Below are positions 1 to 10,973 of a stretch of DNA of 64,000 nucleotides, one piece after another. This stretch comes from Immersiella caudata. Its lineage: Eukaryota > Ascomycota > Sordariomycetes > Sordariales > Lasiosphaeriaceae. Both the position numbers and the translations under genes were made by a program. Under the pieces are notes generated by a model that ran no database searches, was not told the origin of the DNA, and was given only the letters and a program-made list of their open reading frames with translations. Location: contig JAULSU010000007.1 in the NCBI GenBank assembly GCA_030512335.1, positions 2,914,001 through 2,978,000 on the forward strand, written 5' to 3'. Within the stretch, counting starts at the first letter, position 1; every line of letters starts with the position of its first letter.

Positions 1-16
1 TAAACTTCGGATCAAA

Positions 17-1227
17 ATGTAAGCAAAGCTTCACTAAACAAATTGCAATTCTAACGCATTCTTTCAGGGCATCCCCCCATCCTGTACCCAGCGCGGCCGA
101 AGTGCTGGCCCACCCAGCCTTCCCGAGTGCCATCTGGCGGCTTGAGCCGGACCAATCCGGCCTTGCCCCCGTCGCCGAAGGCCGCGGTGGTCCCATTAAC
201 ATCTCGTACGAAATCCACGGCGAAGGCCCCATCAAGCTCATTGTACTCCTCCCATCTCTCTCCACGTTTCCCGATTCACTCATCTAACACATCTCAGTTC
301 ATCATGGGCCTTGGCGGCCTCAAAACCGCCTGGCAGCGCCAAACCCTCTACTTCGGCCACGAAAACCGCACAAAGTACTCTGTCCTCGTTCTCGACAACC
401 GCGGCATGGGCAACTCGGACAAGCCCCTAATGCGCTACTCCTCCTCCGAAATGGCCCTCGACATCATCGACCTCCTTACCCACATCTCCTGGCTTCCCCC
501 CTCCTCCCCCCCTTCGGAACCCAAACGCACCCTCCACGTAGTCGGCATCTCCCTAGGCGGCATGATCGCCCAAGAACTAGCCTGCCGCATCCCCCACCGC
601 CTCTCCTCCCTCTCCCTGATCTGCACCGCCCCCTCCATCGAAAACACCACCACCTTTGTCGAAAACATGTCCAACCGCATCTCCATGCTCGTTCCCAAGT
701 CCCTCGACCGCTCCATCCACGACGCAGGCTTATCGATCTTTCCCGCCTCGTACCTGGCCGCAGAAGATGGCGTGCATCTCCCCTCCGCAGAGAGCACGCC
801 CAAGTGCAACCCACCAGCGGCGCATTCCGCGTGTGCGCATGCGCCGGGGAAGGATTATGACAAGTTTCCTACGAATGGGCATAGGTTTGTAGCGCAGGAG
901 ATGCACAAGCGGTTGGACCCGGTGCATTTTGGGGTCAAGGGATTTTTGCTGCAGTTGATTGCGGCGGGGTGGCATCATAAGTCGCAGGAGCAGCTGGAGG
1001 AGATGGCGGAGAAGGTGGGGAGGGAGAGGATATTGGTGATGCATGGGACGGGGGATAGGATGATTAGCAGTCCGCATGGGACAAGGTTGTTGGAGTATAT
1101 TAAGCCAGGGAAGGGGATGATGGTGGAGGGAATGGGGCATGCGCCGTTGGTGGAGAGGTGGCAGTGGTTTAACGAGAGGGTGGAAGAGATGTGTGGGATT
1201 GGGGAGAAGCTGGATGGGAGGGTCTAA
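17..1227 (+). CDS. alpha/beta hydrolase; start codon split by an intron
   Basis: Probable soluble alpha/beta-hydrolase of 368 aa. Proposed exons are 17-18, 68-242 and 298-1227. The only good in-frame Met is made by joining AT (17-18) to G (68): AT, then gtaagc, a CTAAC branch site and ttctttcag, then G-GCA-TCC. This gives M-A-S-P-H-P. The second intron (243-297, 55 nt) restores the frame into F-I-M-G-L-G-G, the oxyanion-type strand of the fold. Visible motifs are VLDNRGMGNSD, the nucleophile elbow GISLGG with its Ser, an Asp in MHGTGDRMI and a C-terminal His in GMGHAPL. The overall pattern is that of enol-lactonase or haloperoxidase-like hydrolases; the substrate cannot be read. It converges on the N-myristoyltransferase gene with about 225 bp between stops. 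If a longer first exon lies left of the window, the start would move; the catalytic part is secure. Confidence 0.75.
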
Positions 1228-1453
1228 GGGTGTATATCATGACGAGGTGTTGGGAGTTGTAGACACTGTTCTGGGCATAGATTTACAGCGCTGGGTATTC
1301 AATATATTTCATCTCTCTTAGGGAGACGTGTCCCGCGCTGGTATTTCCGTACTTGTACTCCGTATCACTAACCGGACCCCTATGGGTAACGCTCACGTCC
1401 AGTCGCGTATTTTCCATGTCCGATAACTTATGCAACACACACTCACCACGCAC

Positions 1454-3237
1454 TCAGATGTTCACGAATCCCACGCCACTCAAGTGTTCCTCATCAAGCT
1501 GGTTCCTCGCGTCGACGCCACTGGCGATAGGTTTCGCCTTATAGTTGAATAGGTAGTAGTGTAGCTGGCCATCTCCAGGGCCGAACTTCTGCTGCTCGAG
1601 GAAGAGCGCGTTGTCCATCAACGACAAGGCGTTGAACACGTCGAACTTGTACCGCTTCGCCAGGATCAAGGCGTCTCCCATCAGCTCGTTGAGACGCTTC
1701 TTCAGCGCGGGCTTCTCCACAGGGGTGGTAAGTCCAACCTCGGTGGCGTAGTAGAAGAGGTAGCCCGCCCTGATTGAGCTGTGTTTTGGTGATTTGATGA
1801 CCAACGATTCCAAGCAGAAGAATGAGAAGAAGTCGGTAATCTTTCCGTTGTCGTCCTGAAGATATGTTAGCATCGTGCCGTATGACGGGGTGTCGAGCTT
1901 CATTGGTGAAACTTACCTCGACAACGTACGACCAGACAACCTTCTCCCCGTCCTTGTCGTTCGTGTTAAGGAACCAATGCTCGATCTCTTCCCTGCTAAA
2001 GACCGGAGCCAGGTCGTAGCGCTTGAGATAGCGGTTGAGAAGGTTGTCTACTCCGTCAACATCCTTGGCCTCCATGGCTCGCAGACCTCGCGTTGCTGTG
2101 TTATCCGGTAGTTTGTATTTCCGTTGCTGAATCTGGATCTTGCCACCCGCTGGCATCGGACTGAAGCCGACCTCGTACAACTTCAGCCAGTCCAGGGCGC
2201 GGTGGTAGTACCGACATGTGCTCACAGGCCTGGGGAGGACAACACCACCGGTGTAGATGGCTTGCCAGATACCTTCCAGGTTGATGACGCGCGTGATTTC
2301 CTTAATGAGCACCGGCGCCAGCCTCTTGCCGCGCAGCTTCTTGTGAACACAGAGGAAGTTTACCTCCGAACTATGCATCACGTTGTCGCGGACTCGGATC
2401 TCAACCGGGATGGCAGAGATGAACGCGCAAAGGGTGGTGCCGCTGCGGATGCCAATGTGCCATTGCTTCTTCCACCCAGGCGACATCAAACTCCTGGAGC
2501 CTAGTTAGCCCACGCTTTCGTGTTTAGAAGGGGCGCCCTTACCATTTCAGAATGGACCTCGAGTACTTCAACCGGAACATTGCTTCGTCATCCTCAACGT
2601 AGTGCCCGTTAAGAATCTTCTCCACCTCCGCCATCTCCTCCTCATTGGTCAGATCCAACACCACCCAGCGGAATGGCTCCAGGTTCAGCGGCACTGGTTC
2701 AGTAGAAATATCCTCCACCTTCTGAAGCCGCAGCGGCCCCTCCTTGAACTCCTCCGGCTTCTCATCGAACTGAGGCACAGGCTGCGTAGCCCAGAACTTG
2801 TACGCTCCCATATCCTTTACATTCTTCCCGCTCGTAGCTAGGCCAGTCATGATCTCTTGGATATTGAGCTTCTTGAATGCGTCCGCGGCATCGCCTACTG
2901 AGTCACTTTGCTGGAGGTGGTTCAGCAGTGCGGGGTTGAGCGCGAGGAACTCCTGAATCTGCTTGGGCGACAGCTTAGAGAGCGCATCGGCCGTCTTGTC
3001 CGTCGCCTTGGACACTTCGTCTGCTGCGCCGTCCTTTGCTTTGCCCTTGCCCTTGTTCTTCTTCTTCTTCTTTTTCGCGCCCCCCTCGGCGGATCCTGGC
3101 GCGCCCGGGGCGGTGGTCTCGTCTTCGGATCCGGAGTCGTAGGCTGCCTCGGCCGCGGTCTTGTCAATTGAGCTCGGAGCATCGCCGGCCCCGTCGAGAT
3201 CCTTGGTCGGGTCGACCTGCTTGGACTCTTGCGCCAT
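1454..3237 (-). CDS. nmt1: glycylpeptide N-tetradecanoyltransferase (N-myristoyltransferase)
   Basis: Transfers myristate from myristoyl-CoA to N-terminal Gly of proteins such as Arf GTPases in the cytosol. Exons on the minus strand are 3237-2543, 2493-1917 and 1855-1454; introns are 49 and 61 nt; the product is 557 aa, normal for fungi. The first ~80 residues are acidic with a poly-Lys stretch (KKKKKKNKGKGK), as in the ribosome-binding leader of NMTs. After it come YKFWATQPVPQF, the LKW/SLMSPGW junction built by intron 1, the signature VNFLCVHKKLRGKRLAPVLIKEITR, and the C-terminal half with KITDFFSFF and FGPGDGQLHYYLFNYK. The tail GVGFVNI is a little unlike the usual GxGxxML end, so the last few codons could be altered by an unseen intron. 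It is divergent from the membrane-protein gene at 3904 across 666 bp. Confidence 0.95.
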
Positions 3238-3903
3238 GGCTGTTGTCGCGTGGGTGAGTTAGAGCTCGATGTCCACAGGACGAGGTGGGGGTCACCAAGT
3301 AGAGGCGAGGGAAATGGAATTTGACTTGGAACTGTCGTAGTACCGTGATGATGAATGAGAGAACAACTGTCCTTGCTAGAGCCTCCAAGCGTTGTAGTAC
3401 CTTAGACTGACTGGGAGCTCCTGGCCTAAAGCGAAACACGAAGACCAACGCTGCGGGGCAAACGCCGAGCTTGGATGGTGGGGCACTTATCTTATCAATC
3501 GAGGGTTAGGGTTATTAGGTACATCCCTACCGTGGCGTTCGTGGCTCTCTCCTCGCCGTCGCGAAGGCAGAGGCGAGCCGTTGTTCTTCAATCTGAGCAT
3601 GTTAGTTGATCGATACCAATTAGAAGTCCACTACCCAACCATCAGTTCGTAACTCTAACCGTGACGGAGCCCCTCGGCCCTGCATGCGATCTGTGAGGAC
3701 GGGCCGAGCTTGATTGGCTCTCTCCGCGCGGTTCTCGTGGTCCAAGAGCGCAAAGCACCTGCTGCGCCACTGTTGCCTGTCAATTTGACACCATACGCCC
3801 GTTTGTCCTCTACGCAATTCTTTTGTTAGCCCTTTATTATAATTGATGTGTTGCTAGATACCCAGCTCTCAGTCACTACCTGATTTCTACCAGAACCGCG
3901 ACA
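3238..3903. other. divergent intergenic region, nmt1 / membrane protein gene
   Basis: This 666-bp stretch holds the 5' leaders of two divergent genes. The right part is pyrimidine-rich before the 3904 start. No convincing coding frame, tRNA or repeat was seen. Confidence 0.6.
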
Positions 3904-5082
3904 ATGGGCAAGCCCACGGACACAATGCGTCCCAGCGACGATGCGCTCAGCCTCCACACCACCAGCGTCCGACGCAGCGATCGCTACCTCGATGACGACG
4001 CCCCTGAGCTCCAAGTCGATGACCTCCCGCCGCTCTACGACGACGTCGCCGATCCAACCCACGGTGACAGCAGCAGTGCGCCTCTTCTGCCATCCCTTCC
4101 AACCTCCGACTTCCTCGGCATTGCTCCACTCTCAAAGGATGCCGACGGGAATGAGTACTATATTGACCCCCTCCTTGACAGTGACCCGCAAGTACTGGAG
4201 GAGAATGTCAACGGCTGGGCGCAAACACCACCGCGGCCCTTCGTCCGTCTGCAGGGAACACACTCTCAAGAAGTCGAGGAGAATGGGAAGAAGACGCGCA
4301 AGACGGTCACCGACTTCGACGTCCAGGTCGAACTGACGCCTTTCCTCTACTCGGATGCTGTCAACCGTGTTTGCTTCCGCGAGGTTCGGACGCCCGAAAA
4401 TACCGACAAGGTGCGCCGGGGAACCATCCTCGCAAAACGAGCCCCTGGCTCAACGCAGAGCATTGAAGTCGGCCTCGCCCCCAAGCCTACTCTGCGAGAA
4501 TGGTGTCATCGCTATCAGGCCAGCCATGCAGGGCTGAAGAGTTTCACGGTGACGCGCCGTATGGTCGGGTTCGACGAAGAGAAGGTCAAGCAGAAGCTGG
4601 AAGCGCTCGTGCGCAACACAAACTACCGCGGGCATCTCAACATTTCGTTTCCCGTCAAGGACCAGTACATTCATGTGTACAATGAAGCCAAGACCAATCA
4701 ATGGCGTCTGACGAGGTGGATATGGTGGTTCTGTGTCTTGACCCTGACGTTCATATTCACTTGGCCGTATTTGTTCTTCAGAACAAAACGCTTCGAGGTC
4801 GTCACGGTGGATTGGGCTTATTCTCGGCCTGACGAGGCTGGCAGGAAACAGTATATCTCGATCAGCGAAGACCAGTGGTACAACCTTTGGGGGCGCGCCG
4901 TTCACCGTGCCGTCCTGGAGAAGAGGCAATGTACGCTGGACCAACAGGATCTCATCGCCGCGGAAGGTGCACCACCCGTTTTCGGCAATTCCGTCGTGGA
5001 TGGCGCCATGGGGATCTTCAGAGCCGGTGTTTCGGCTATGGGCGAGGTTAACCGCCAGTTAGGCTGGGGCGGCGATTGTTAA
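3904..5082 (+). CDS. conserved fungal single-pass membrane protein, function unknown
   Basis: An intronless 392-aa protein. Residues 1-60 are acidic and polar. The middle has a motif-rich soluble region (PFVRLQGTHSQ, DFDVQVELTPFL, RGTILAKRAPG, LREWCHRYQAS). One strong hydrophobic segment lies near residues 270-296 (RWIWWFCVLTLTFIFTWPYLFF), followed by a further soluble part ending at 392. The character of the sequence (W/Y-rich, well-preserved blocks, good codon use) says this is a real, conserved gene. I recognise it as the kind of protein annotated only as hypothetical in ascomycetes and cannot assign a domain. The start ATG at 3904 has a favourable context (gcgacaATGG). It converges on the ABHD12-like gene with 167 bp between the two stops. 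Confidence 0.85.
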   Translation: MGKPTDTMRPSDDALSLHTTSVRRSDRYLDDDAPELQVDDLPPLYDDVADPTHGDSSSAPLLPSLPTSDFLGIAPLSKDADGNEYYIDPLLDSDPQVLEENVNGWAQTPPRPFVRLQGTHSQEVEENGKKTRKTVTDFDVQVELTPFLYSDAVNRVCFREVRTPENTDKVRRGTILAKRAPGSTQSIEVGLAPKPTLREWCHRYQASHAGLKSFTVTRRMVGFDEEKVKQKLEALVRNTNYRGHLNISFPVKDQYIHVYNEAKTNQWRLTRWIWWFCVLTLTFIFTWPYLFFRTKRFEVVTVDWAYSRPDEAGRKQYISISEDQWYNLWGRAVHRAVLEKRQCTLDQQDLIAAEGAPPVFGNSVVDGAMGIFRAGVSAMGEVNRQLGWGGDC

Positions 5083-5249
5083 TCGTTCGCCCGTTGAGTG
5101 TGGAGTGGACCTAGATTGTTTGAAGTTCCGTTTCCCCTTTGTTGGTTGTTTCTGGTCACAAGCACCGGCGCTGTGCTGGGTGGGCGTTTGGATGTCTCTG
5201 GGACGATTCCTCTGAAGTTAGCCTCGTTTTGGCAATTTTATTTGTTTCT

Positions 5250-6680
5250 TCATTCCTCCGACTCATCGGCAACCTCAAACGACTTCATCACTGCAGTCAG
5301 CATCGGCGCGAAGAACATCAAGTCGTTGTGCCCTGAATATATCAGTTTCGCGCCCATATAACTTGCTTGGATAGACTTACCTCCGTAGGGGAACAGTTCC
5401 TGGCGGATGACGATGTCCCTATCGATCCAATTCGTTACAAATGAGTCTTTGCCTCTATTAATGGTCCTCCCCAACTTTTCTGTCGCTAGCCTCGCGTCGC
5501 CCATCGTTTCACCGTCACCAATCAAGCCCTGCACAGCACCGGCGAACAGCTTGTCATCCTCATGGCACGGAATATCCCAATCGTTCTTGGCATGAACCAG
5601 ATGGAGCCTCAGCCTTCCATTTCTGGCCTTGACGATCTGCGTGATCTCGCGCAGTCTGTTGGCGCTCTCCCACTTGTCCACAATAACTCTCATCACCTGA
5701 TGCAGTAACCACGGCCACAGTCGGAACGGCGCCATGATTGGTACGTACCCAGAGATGGCATAGTGGCTCAACATCGTGGGCAGACTGCTGAATCCCGCTA
5801 CCAACACCACCCCAGCGAAGTCCGTCCCCTCCTTGGCAAAGTACTCGGCCGTGGCTGTTGCGACCGCAGTACCAAGGCTCTGCCCCAGAACGACAATGCG
5901 ACTGTGAGGCACACCGGCCGTTTGGACAGCCCAGTTGACCGCCGTCACGGCATCGATGATGAGCCCCTTTTCCGTGGGCGTCCCGGTGCTACGGCCGAAA
6001 CCGCGATAGTCAATGGCCAGGACGTGATACCGAGACGTGTTGGTCAGTGCGTGGTACGAGGCCGGTCGAATCGCTTGCGCGATGTGTCCGGCGTTACCGT
6101 GGACTGAGATCTGTTAGACAAAGAACAATGCATTACAACCGTCGAGGCAGGGGAAGGGCGTACAGTAAACAATGAAGCGGGATTCCGGGTCATCACGGAG
6201 CAGCTTGAAGTTTTCGGTGGCGGTGACGTCGTCGCAGAAGCCAGAGTTCTGAGCAGCGAGTTTCCGCTCGTGTTTGAGATACACGGGGAGGGGCATGACA
6301 TGCCATGCGTAGAGGGTCTGGCCGTCGCATGTTGTCAACGAAAAAGGGGTGACCTGGTTTTCTGATGGGGTTGGGAGGGCTGTCAGCGAGACATCTCGAT
6401 CAAAGTGTCGACAAGGGTGACTGACTGGCGAATCCCCAGTACTCCGGACGGTCGATTTTGTGCCACCAGAGGGTGTGGACCTTATGCGCATAGAGGAAAC
6501 TACAGATTACTCAGTTGGCGGTTTACAACAGAGCAGCGGTAATGGCGCTGTCGTGTTCTGTGAGTGGTCTTACTGGCGCTGAAAGAAGGGTATCGAGCCG
6601 AGCACGAGGAATGTGAGGTACAGAGCGAGAAACACACAGGCGATGATGCCAATGGCAAACGCGGGATGTGGCCCTGCCAT
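5250..6680 (-). CDS. ABHD12/BEM46-like membrane-anchored serine hydrolase
   Basis: Predicted type II membrane alpha/beta-hydrolase of 394 aa, related to ABHD12-type (lyso)phospholipid or monoacylglycerol hydrolases. Minus-strand exons are 6680-6574, 6499-6426, 6361-6164, 6103-5381 and 5332-5250. The first exon encodes an N-terminal anchor (residues 8-30, AFAIGIIACVFLALYLTFLV). The second gives HFLYAHKVHTLWWHKID. The third and fourth join at VYFHGNAGHIAQ, the oxyanion motif. Nucleophile Ser202 sits in LGQSLGTA, an acid lies in VHAKNDWDIPC, and catalytic His369 in GGHNDLMFF. The last intron (5380-5333, 48 nt) is a multiple of three with no stop, so a simple ORF reads through it; its gtaagt donor, ttcag acceptor and the restored GGHND loop argue that it is removed. 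Start chosen at the first Met before the anchor. Confidence 0.9.
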
Positions 6681-7622
6681 CGCTCGAGCAGAGACCGGAA
6701 ACCGACCAAATCAGTCAAAATTCAAGGGAGGTTGAGAATAGATTGTGGCCTGCAACCACAAGAAGCTCACAGTTACGCTGGACAGTTAACGATCGATTCC
6801 AACCCGATACGGAGACGAGCACAAGCCAACGCGTCCTGCTGGGCTCTCCTTCAAGCAGGCAAGCTTGCGAAACTTGGAGAGCCTTGCCGGATTGGCAGAG
6901 CTGACGTTGGACCCATGGCGGTGCCTGGAATTGCGGGCGTTAGACGCTCTAGCTGCATGACATGGTTTCCTCAGCAAGCGCGCATTGCATCGTTGCTTAG
7001 CGTGTTAGTACGGCTAAGAGGTCTAGGGCGGGTTTGCGGCTTATGAGGGGCCCACCTCTGAGGGACAGTCAGCCGCAACATCTGCTGAAGACAAGTCGTT
7101 ATCAAAAACTCGAGGTCACGATGTTGAGCAGACTCGTGCAGGGTCCCCGTCCAACCGGCCCGAGGCTGATACAAAGTTGGGCCGTACGTACTGTGGCACT
7201 TTGTCTCTTGTAGCTTAGAGTTTCGGATGGGTATATCAATTCCGACGCGCGTGGAGGCAACTTACTTTGCGGCTTGTGTGGGCTTCGCTCACCAAGTTAC
7301 AAACATTAAGGTCTCGGCAGTGTCCAATCAAACACATTTCCCGACCAGCAGGGTTTAGCGTATCGAGGACGACCACCCCCGTCCCGTCCCAGACCCATTT
7401 TCTTCCCCGGGGATTCGATCCATTCTTCCCAGCGCATTTCCATGTCCCAAACCATTGCAACACACTGCGAGCCGCCGCTCCCACGACCTGCGCGAGCCAC
7501 GTTTCCCGCACCACCCTCACCCACACAAGGACGCGCTCTGCGTGCAGCGACGTCCCGAATGTCCCAATGAGTTTATGACGGAACATTAGGCATTTTGCAG
7601 AGTCTGGTTCATTGCCTTTGCA
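6681..7622. other. intergenic region upstream of both flanking genes
   Basis: Shared upstream region of the ABHD12-like gene (minus) and swc3 (plus). Short overlapping ORFs on both strands (7236-7673 minus, 7267-7578 plus) show no family resemblance and no consistent codon use. I see no RNA gene or repeat. Confidence 0.55.
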
Positions 7623-10056
7623 ATGGAGAGGAAGCGGAAGCTGCCAGCACGCGCTGCTGCGAGGGCCGAGCAAGCCCCCAAGAAGCGGATGGGCAGGTCC
7701 AGCGCCGTTGCCTCCACGCCCCAGAGATCGCCGACGCCGGAAGCTGCGCCGGAGCCCGAACCAGAGCCCGCTCCGGTCGAGGAGGTCCCTCCACCCCTGC
7801 CAAAGTCCATCGCTGCTGGAAAGCCCCTACCGACGGTCGATTCTCCCCAGCCGGAGGACTTGTCATCCAAGGAATACCAGTCGGTGTCAGAAAGGTCCGT
7901 CTTCTTTTCCAGCTGTGCACCCTTATTCCCTAAAAGCACCAAAACTGACAGGCGCGCGATCTCACAGTGGCGTTCTCGGAGAAGCTCTCACGCGCTCCCG
8001 TCAGAAATGGGTCGGCGAAAACATGTTTGAGAAGTGGTGGTCCAAGCCCGTAAAACGAAAAGGCGTCACAATCGAAGACCCGCACAATCCCCCAAAACAC
8101 AGCATGTCGAAGCTCGGGACAGTTCAGATGTATGTCGGGCCGCATATATTAGATGCGACCATGTATGCCATCAAGGAGGGCCCCTGGATTCGAGAGCCAC
8201 CGCCACAATCCGATGTTCGACCCATCATCCAATACGGACCTCCGGGCGGCACCATGCCGCCCCTCCCCACACCGCCGAAGCCATCACCGCCAGCAGAGCC
8301 AGTAGTCTCGACACCGACACCCGTGCCCACTGTACCTCCGGCTCAACCTGCGGCGGCAGCGATTGCCCAGGCACAGGCAAAGACCCAAACCCCTACGCAG
8401 ACAGTTACGCAAGCTTCATCACAGCTGCTAGCCCAGCCACAGCCAGCACCACAACCGCAACCACAAGCTCCAGCACAGGTTCCAGCACAACCTCCTCTAC
8501 CTACACCGCCACCAGCGCAGAGTGCGCTTGGGGCACCCATCGCCGCGATTGCAGGGCCGCGGCCCCCAATCGCCTCCCCTCGTGGCATGGAGTCGGTCCT
8601 GAATACGGTCAACCCCCCGCCCAGCCAACGGCCGCCGTTGGTGACACCGCAAGCAGTGAACCAGCCGCCGCGACCTGTTCCTGCGCCAGGTGTCCCAGCC
8701 GCAGGACCACCGGCAGCGGCCCGCCCGGCCGGTGCTCCGCCAGCATCCAAAGCCGCCCCAGGGGCGGACCCAATTATTCTTACTCTTGCGGAAAAGGCTG
8801 GCGAGGATCCACATCTGAGAGATCTCATGAAGCGTGTGGCTCAAGGGGATGCCGCTAAGCACGAGCTTGAAAGGTTTCAGGCCATTATCGATGCCATTAC
8901 CGCAGAGAGCAAGCAGCGCAAGGGCAGCGCCGCTGGCGCCCCTATTGGTCTGACAGCGGACAGGCTGAACGTCATTAATGATGGACGGACGGTTCGTTAC
9001 TTTGCGGACGAGGTTCGAGCAATATTAGATATTGTTCTCTCATCCAACCCAACTCAGACGTCTGACGGCTTACGGCCTCCAGAGGGGAGTGATCCGCTAG
9101 TGGTAGCTCTAGTCAAGGCGGCCCTCGACGATACCAAGACGAGCGAACGGGTTCGACGCATAGCGTCAAACAAGCCGCTCTTCTCCGATGCTATGGAGCT
9201 CAAGGTCATCTTGGATCGCTTGGAGGCTAGTCTGCCTAAGGAGAAAGACCAGCAGAAACGCCCTCAACCTGCCCAGCTAGCAACTCCTGTCAGCGCCGCA
9301 AAGCCTGGTGGGTCGCTGAATGGTGATGCAGCACCGTCACCAACTGCAACACCAACTACAGCCCAGCAGCCTGCCCCGCAACAAGGGCTTCGCTCCAAGG
9401 GCCCTCCGAAGCCACCACAACCCAAGTCGGACGTTGTAGCAATCTGTATGGAGTTTTTTAGCGGCTCTGGTGACCGCTTCTTGTTTCCCAAGTTCAGCAT
9501 CCTCGAGCCTCTGCCTACCCCTGGGGGTCAGGGGACGCAGCTGGTAGCATCATTCCTAATTGTTCGAAAAGGGAGCATGGCCGAGTATCCGGCTGCGGAC
9601 CCTGAGTTGGACTACTATCAACCCGTGACGGTCCGTATCTGGGCCCCCACGGGCCGTTTCTTGGATCACCTCTTCCGGGTGGTAGCTCCCCAAGAGGATG
9701 CGCAGCGGTACATGGACGATATCATGGACAACATGACCCGCGCCGAGTATATCTTACTGGCTATGCGACTGCCGAGGGCAGACGGGAAAGATGGAGAAGA
9801 CGACCAGTCGGAAGAGAAGGAAAAGGACAAGGCACCAACGGTGAACGGCGCCAAACAGGGCGAGACAGAACCCACCTCTCACAGCGGCGCTTCTCAACAG
9901 CTGCCACCCAGCGTGCTATGGGGGACCTCTAAGCCCGCAAAGCCGGCGGCACAGCCGCGGCGGAGGCTATACGCAGGTTTCGCCGATGACGACGACGATG
10001 AGCAGTACCGAAGTTTCGTCACGTCGATTGCTCGGAAGGAGCCAAAGGAAGCGTAG
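7623..10056 (+). CDS. swc3: SWR1-complex subunit Swc3
   Basis: Nuclear subunit of the SWR1 remodeller that exchanges H2A for H2A.Z. Two exons, 7623-7894 and 7968-10056, joined by a 73-nt intron (AG/T restores Ser) give 786 aa. The Swc3 N-terminal domain is visible as LPKSIAAGKPLPTVDSPQ, then the junction SVSESGVLGEAL, then RSRQKWVGENMFEKWWSKP. A long Pro/Gln/Ala-rich linker (about 200-400) is followed by a helical part (LAEKAGEDPHLRDLMKRVA) and a C-terminal module with VAICMEFFSGSGDRFLFPKFSILE. The tail has an acidic patch, FADDDDDEQ. The start at 7623 (ATGGAGAGGAAGCGG) opens a basic N-terminus as expected for a nuclear protein. The best support is the N-terminal domain; the linker is low complexity. 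Confidence 0.85.
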
Positions 10057-10973
10057 GACGCAGGACAGGCACCTGGGGCTAGTTTGAGGGGAAGCAGGAG
10101 GAAGGCAAACTTATCGGCTGGGACTTAGGTTACACACGGGTTACGCACTACGGCGTTTTGGACTCTTCGACCACTACAAACGCTTCAGGGAGGGTGGGCA
10201 TGAAGGCATTAGGACGGATGTGGAACAACCTTTTGGGCGTGGGATGCTGGGATGGAACAAGATGTGAGAAAGTGTACTGTTTGATACCTCGGTGTTTTTA
10301 TTCGTCATGAGCTGCAAGCGATATCCAAAACGGGAGAGAGAGCCAAAATATCAACTAATTGACTCACCACTTTGCTCATGTGACACAATTCCCATAATTG
10401 TCGGCAACAATAGAGTGCAAATCCAATGCAGAGTTGGTGGCTAATGCGTTCTGAGCCTCGAATGGAGACCTGAAAACACTCCCAAGCCTGGCCTGTCGCC
10501 AAAAGGTTCTTGCCAGTTTGAGAGCCGCAGCGGCACCTCGACTCCCAAGAGGACACCCATTACACGCTCCACCACACCGGGCATCTTTTGCAGGCAGATG
10601 CCTCCCCTATCCTGTTTTTCCTCTTCCTTTCCTAGTCATTCGCGTCGAGGTGGACTTGATCGGGTGTCCAGCGGAAACAAAGAAGTCAGCAATTTAAAGT
10701 GGGTCTCGGCACGGAAAAAGCTCGATCACTCGCCGAGCTCTCTGCACCGATTTAGCTTAGCGCAGGCTGCAGACCCCTGTCCTTGCTAGAGAGCTTGACG
10801 GATCGCCTCAAAAGAACGTTGCCGACTCGTGAACGCGGCGTCCTTTGTCCTTGCAAACACCACCTTTCTGCCCCGCGACCGACCAGGCGCTCCTTTCTTC
10901 CGCGCATCAGAATCTTGTACAGCGCGGTCGCATCCATTGCCGGTCCATCGCTTCTTTAAACTCTGCAAGAACC
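10057..10973. other. intergenic region swc3 / spt5
   Basis: Holds the swc3 3' region and the spt5 promoter and leader. The last ~200 bp are C/T-rich, common before constitutive fungal genes. No supported gene or repeat was seen. Confidence 0.55.

Noticed and set aside
7236..7673. 145-codon minus-strand ORF
   Set aside because: Overlaps the swc3 start, no domain, and codon use is unlike the neighbouring real genes.
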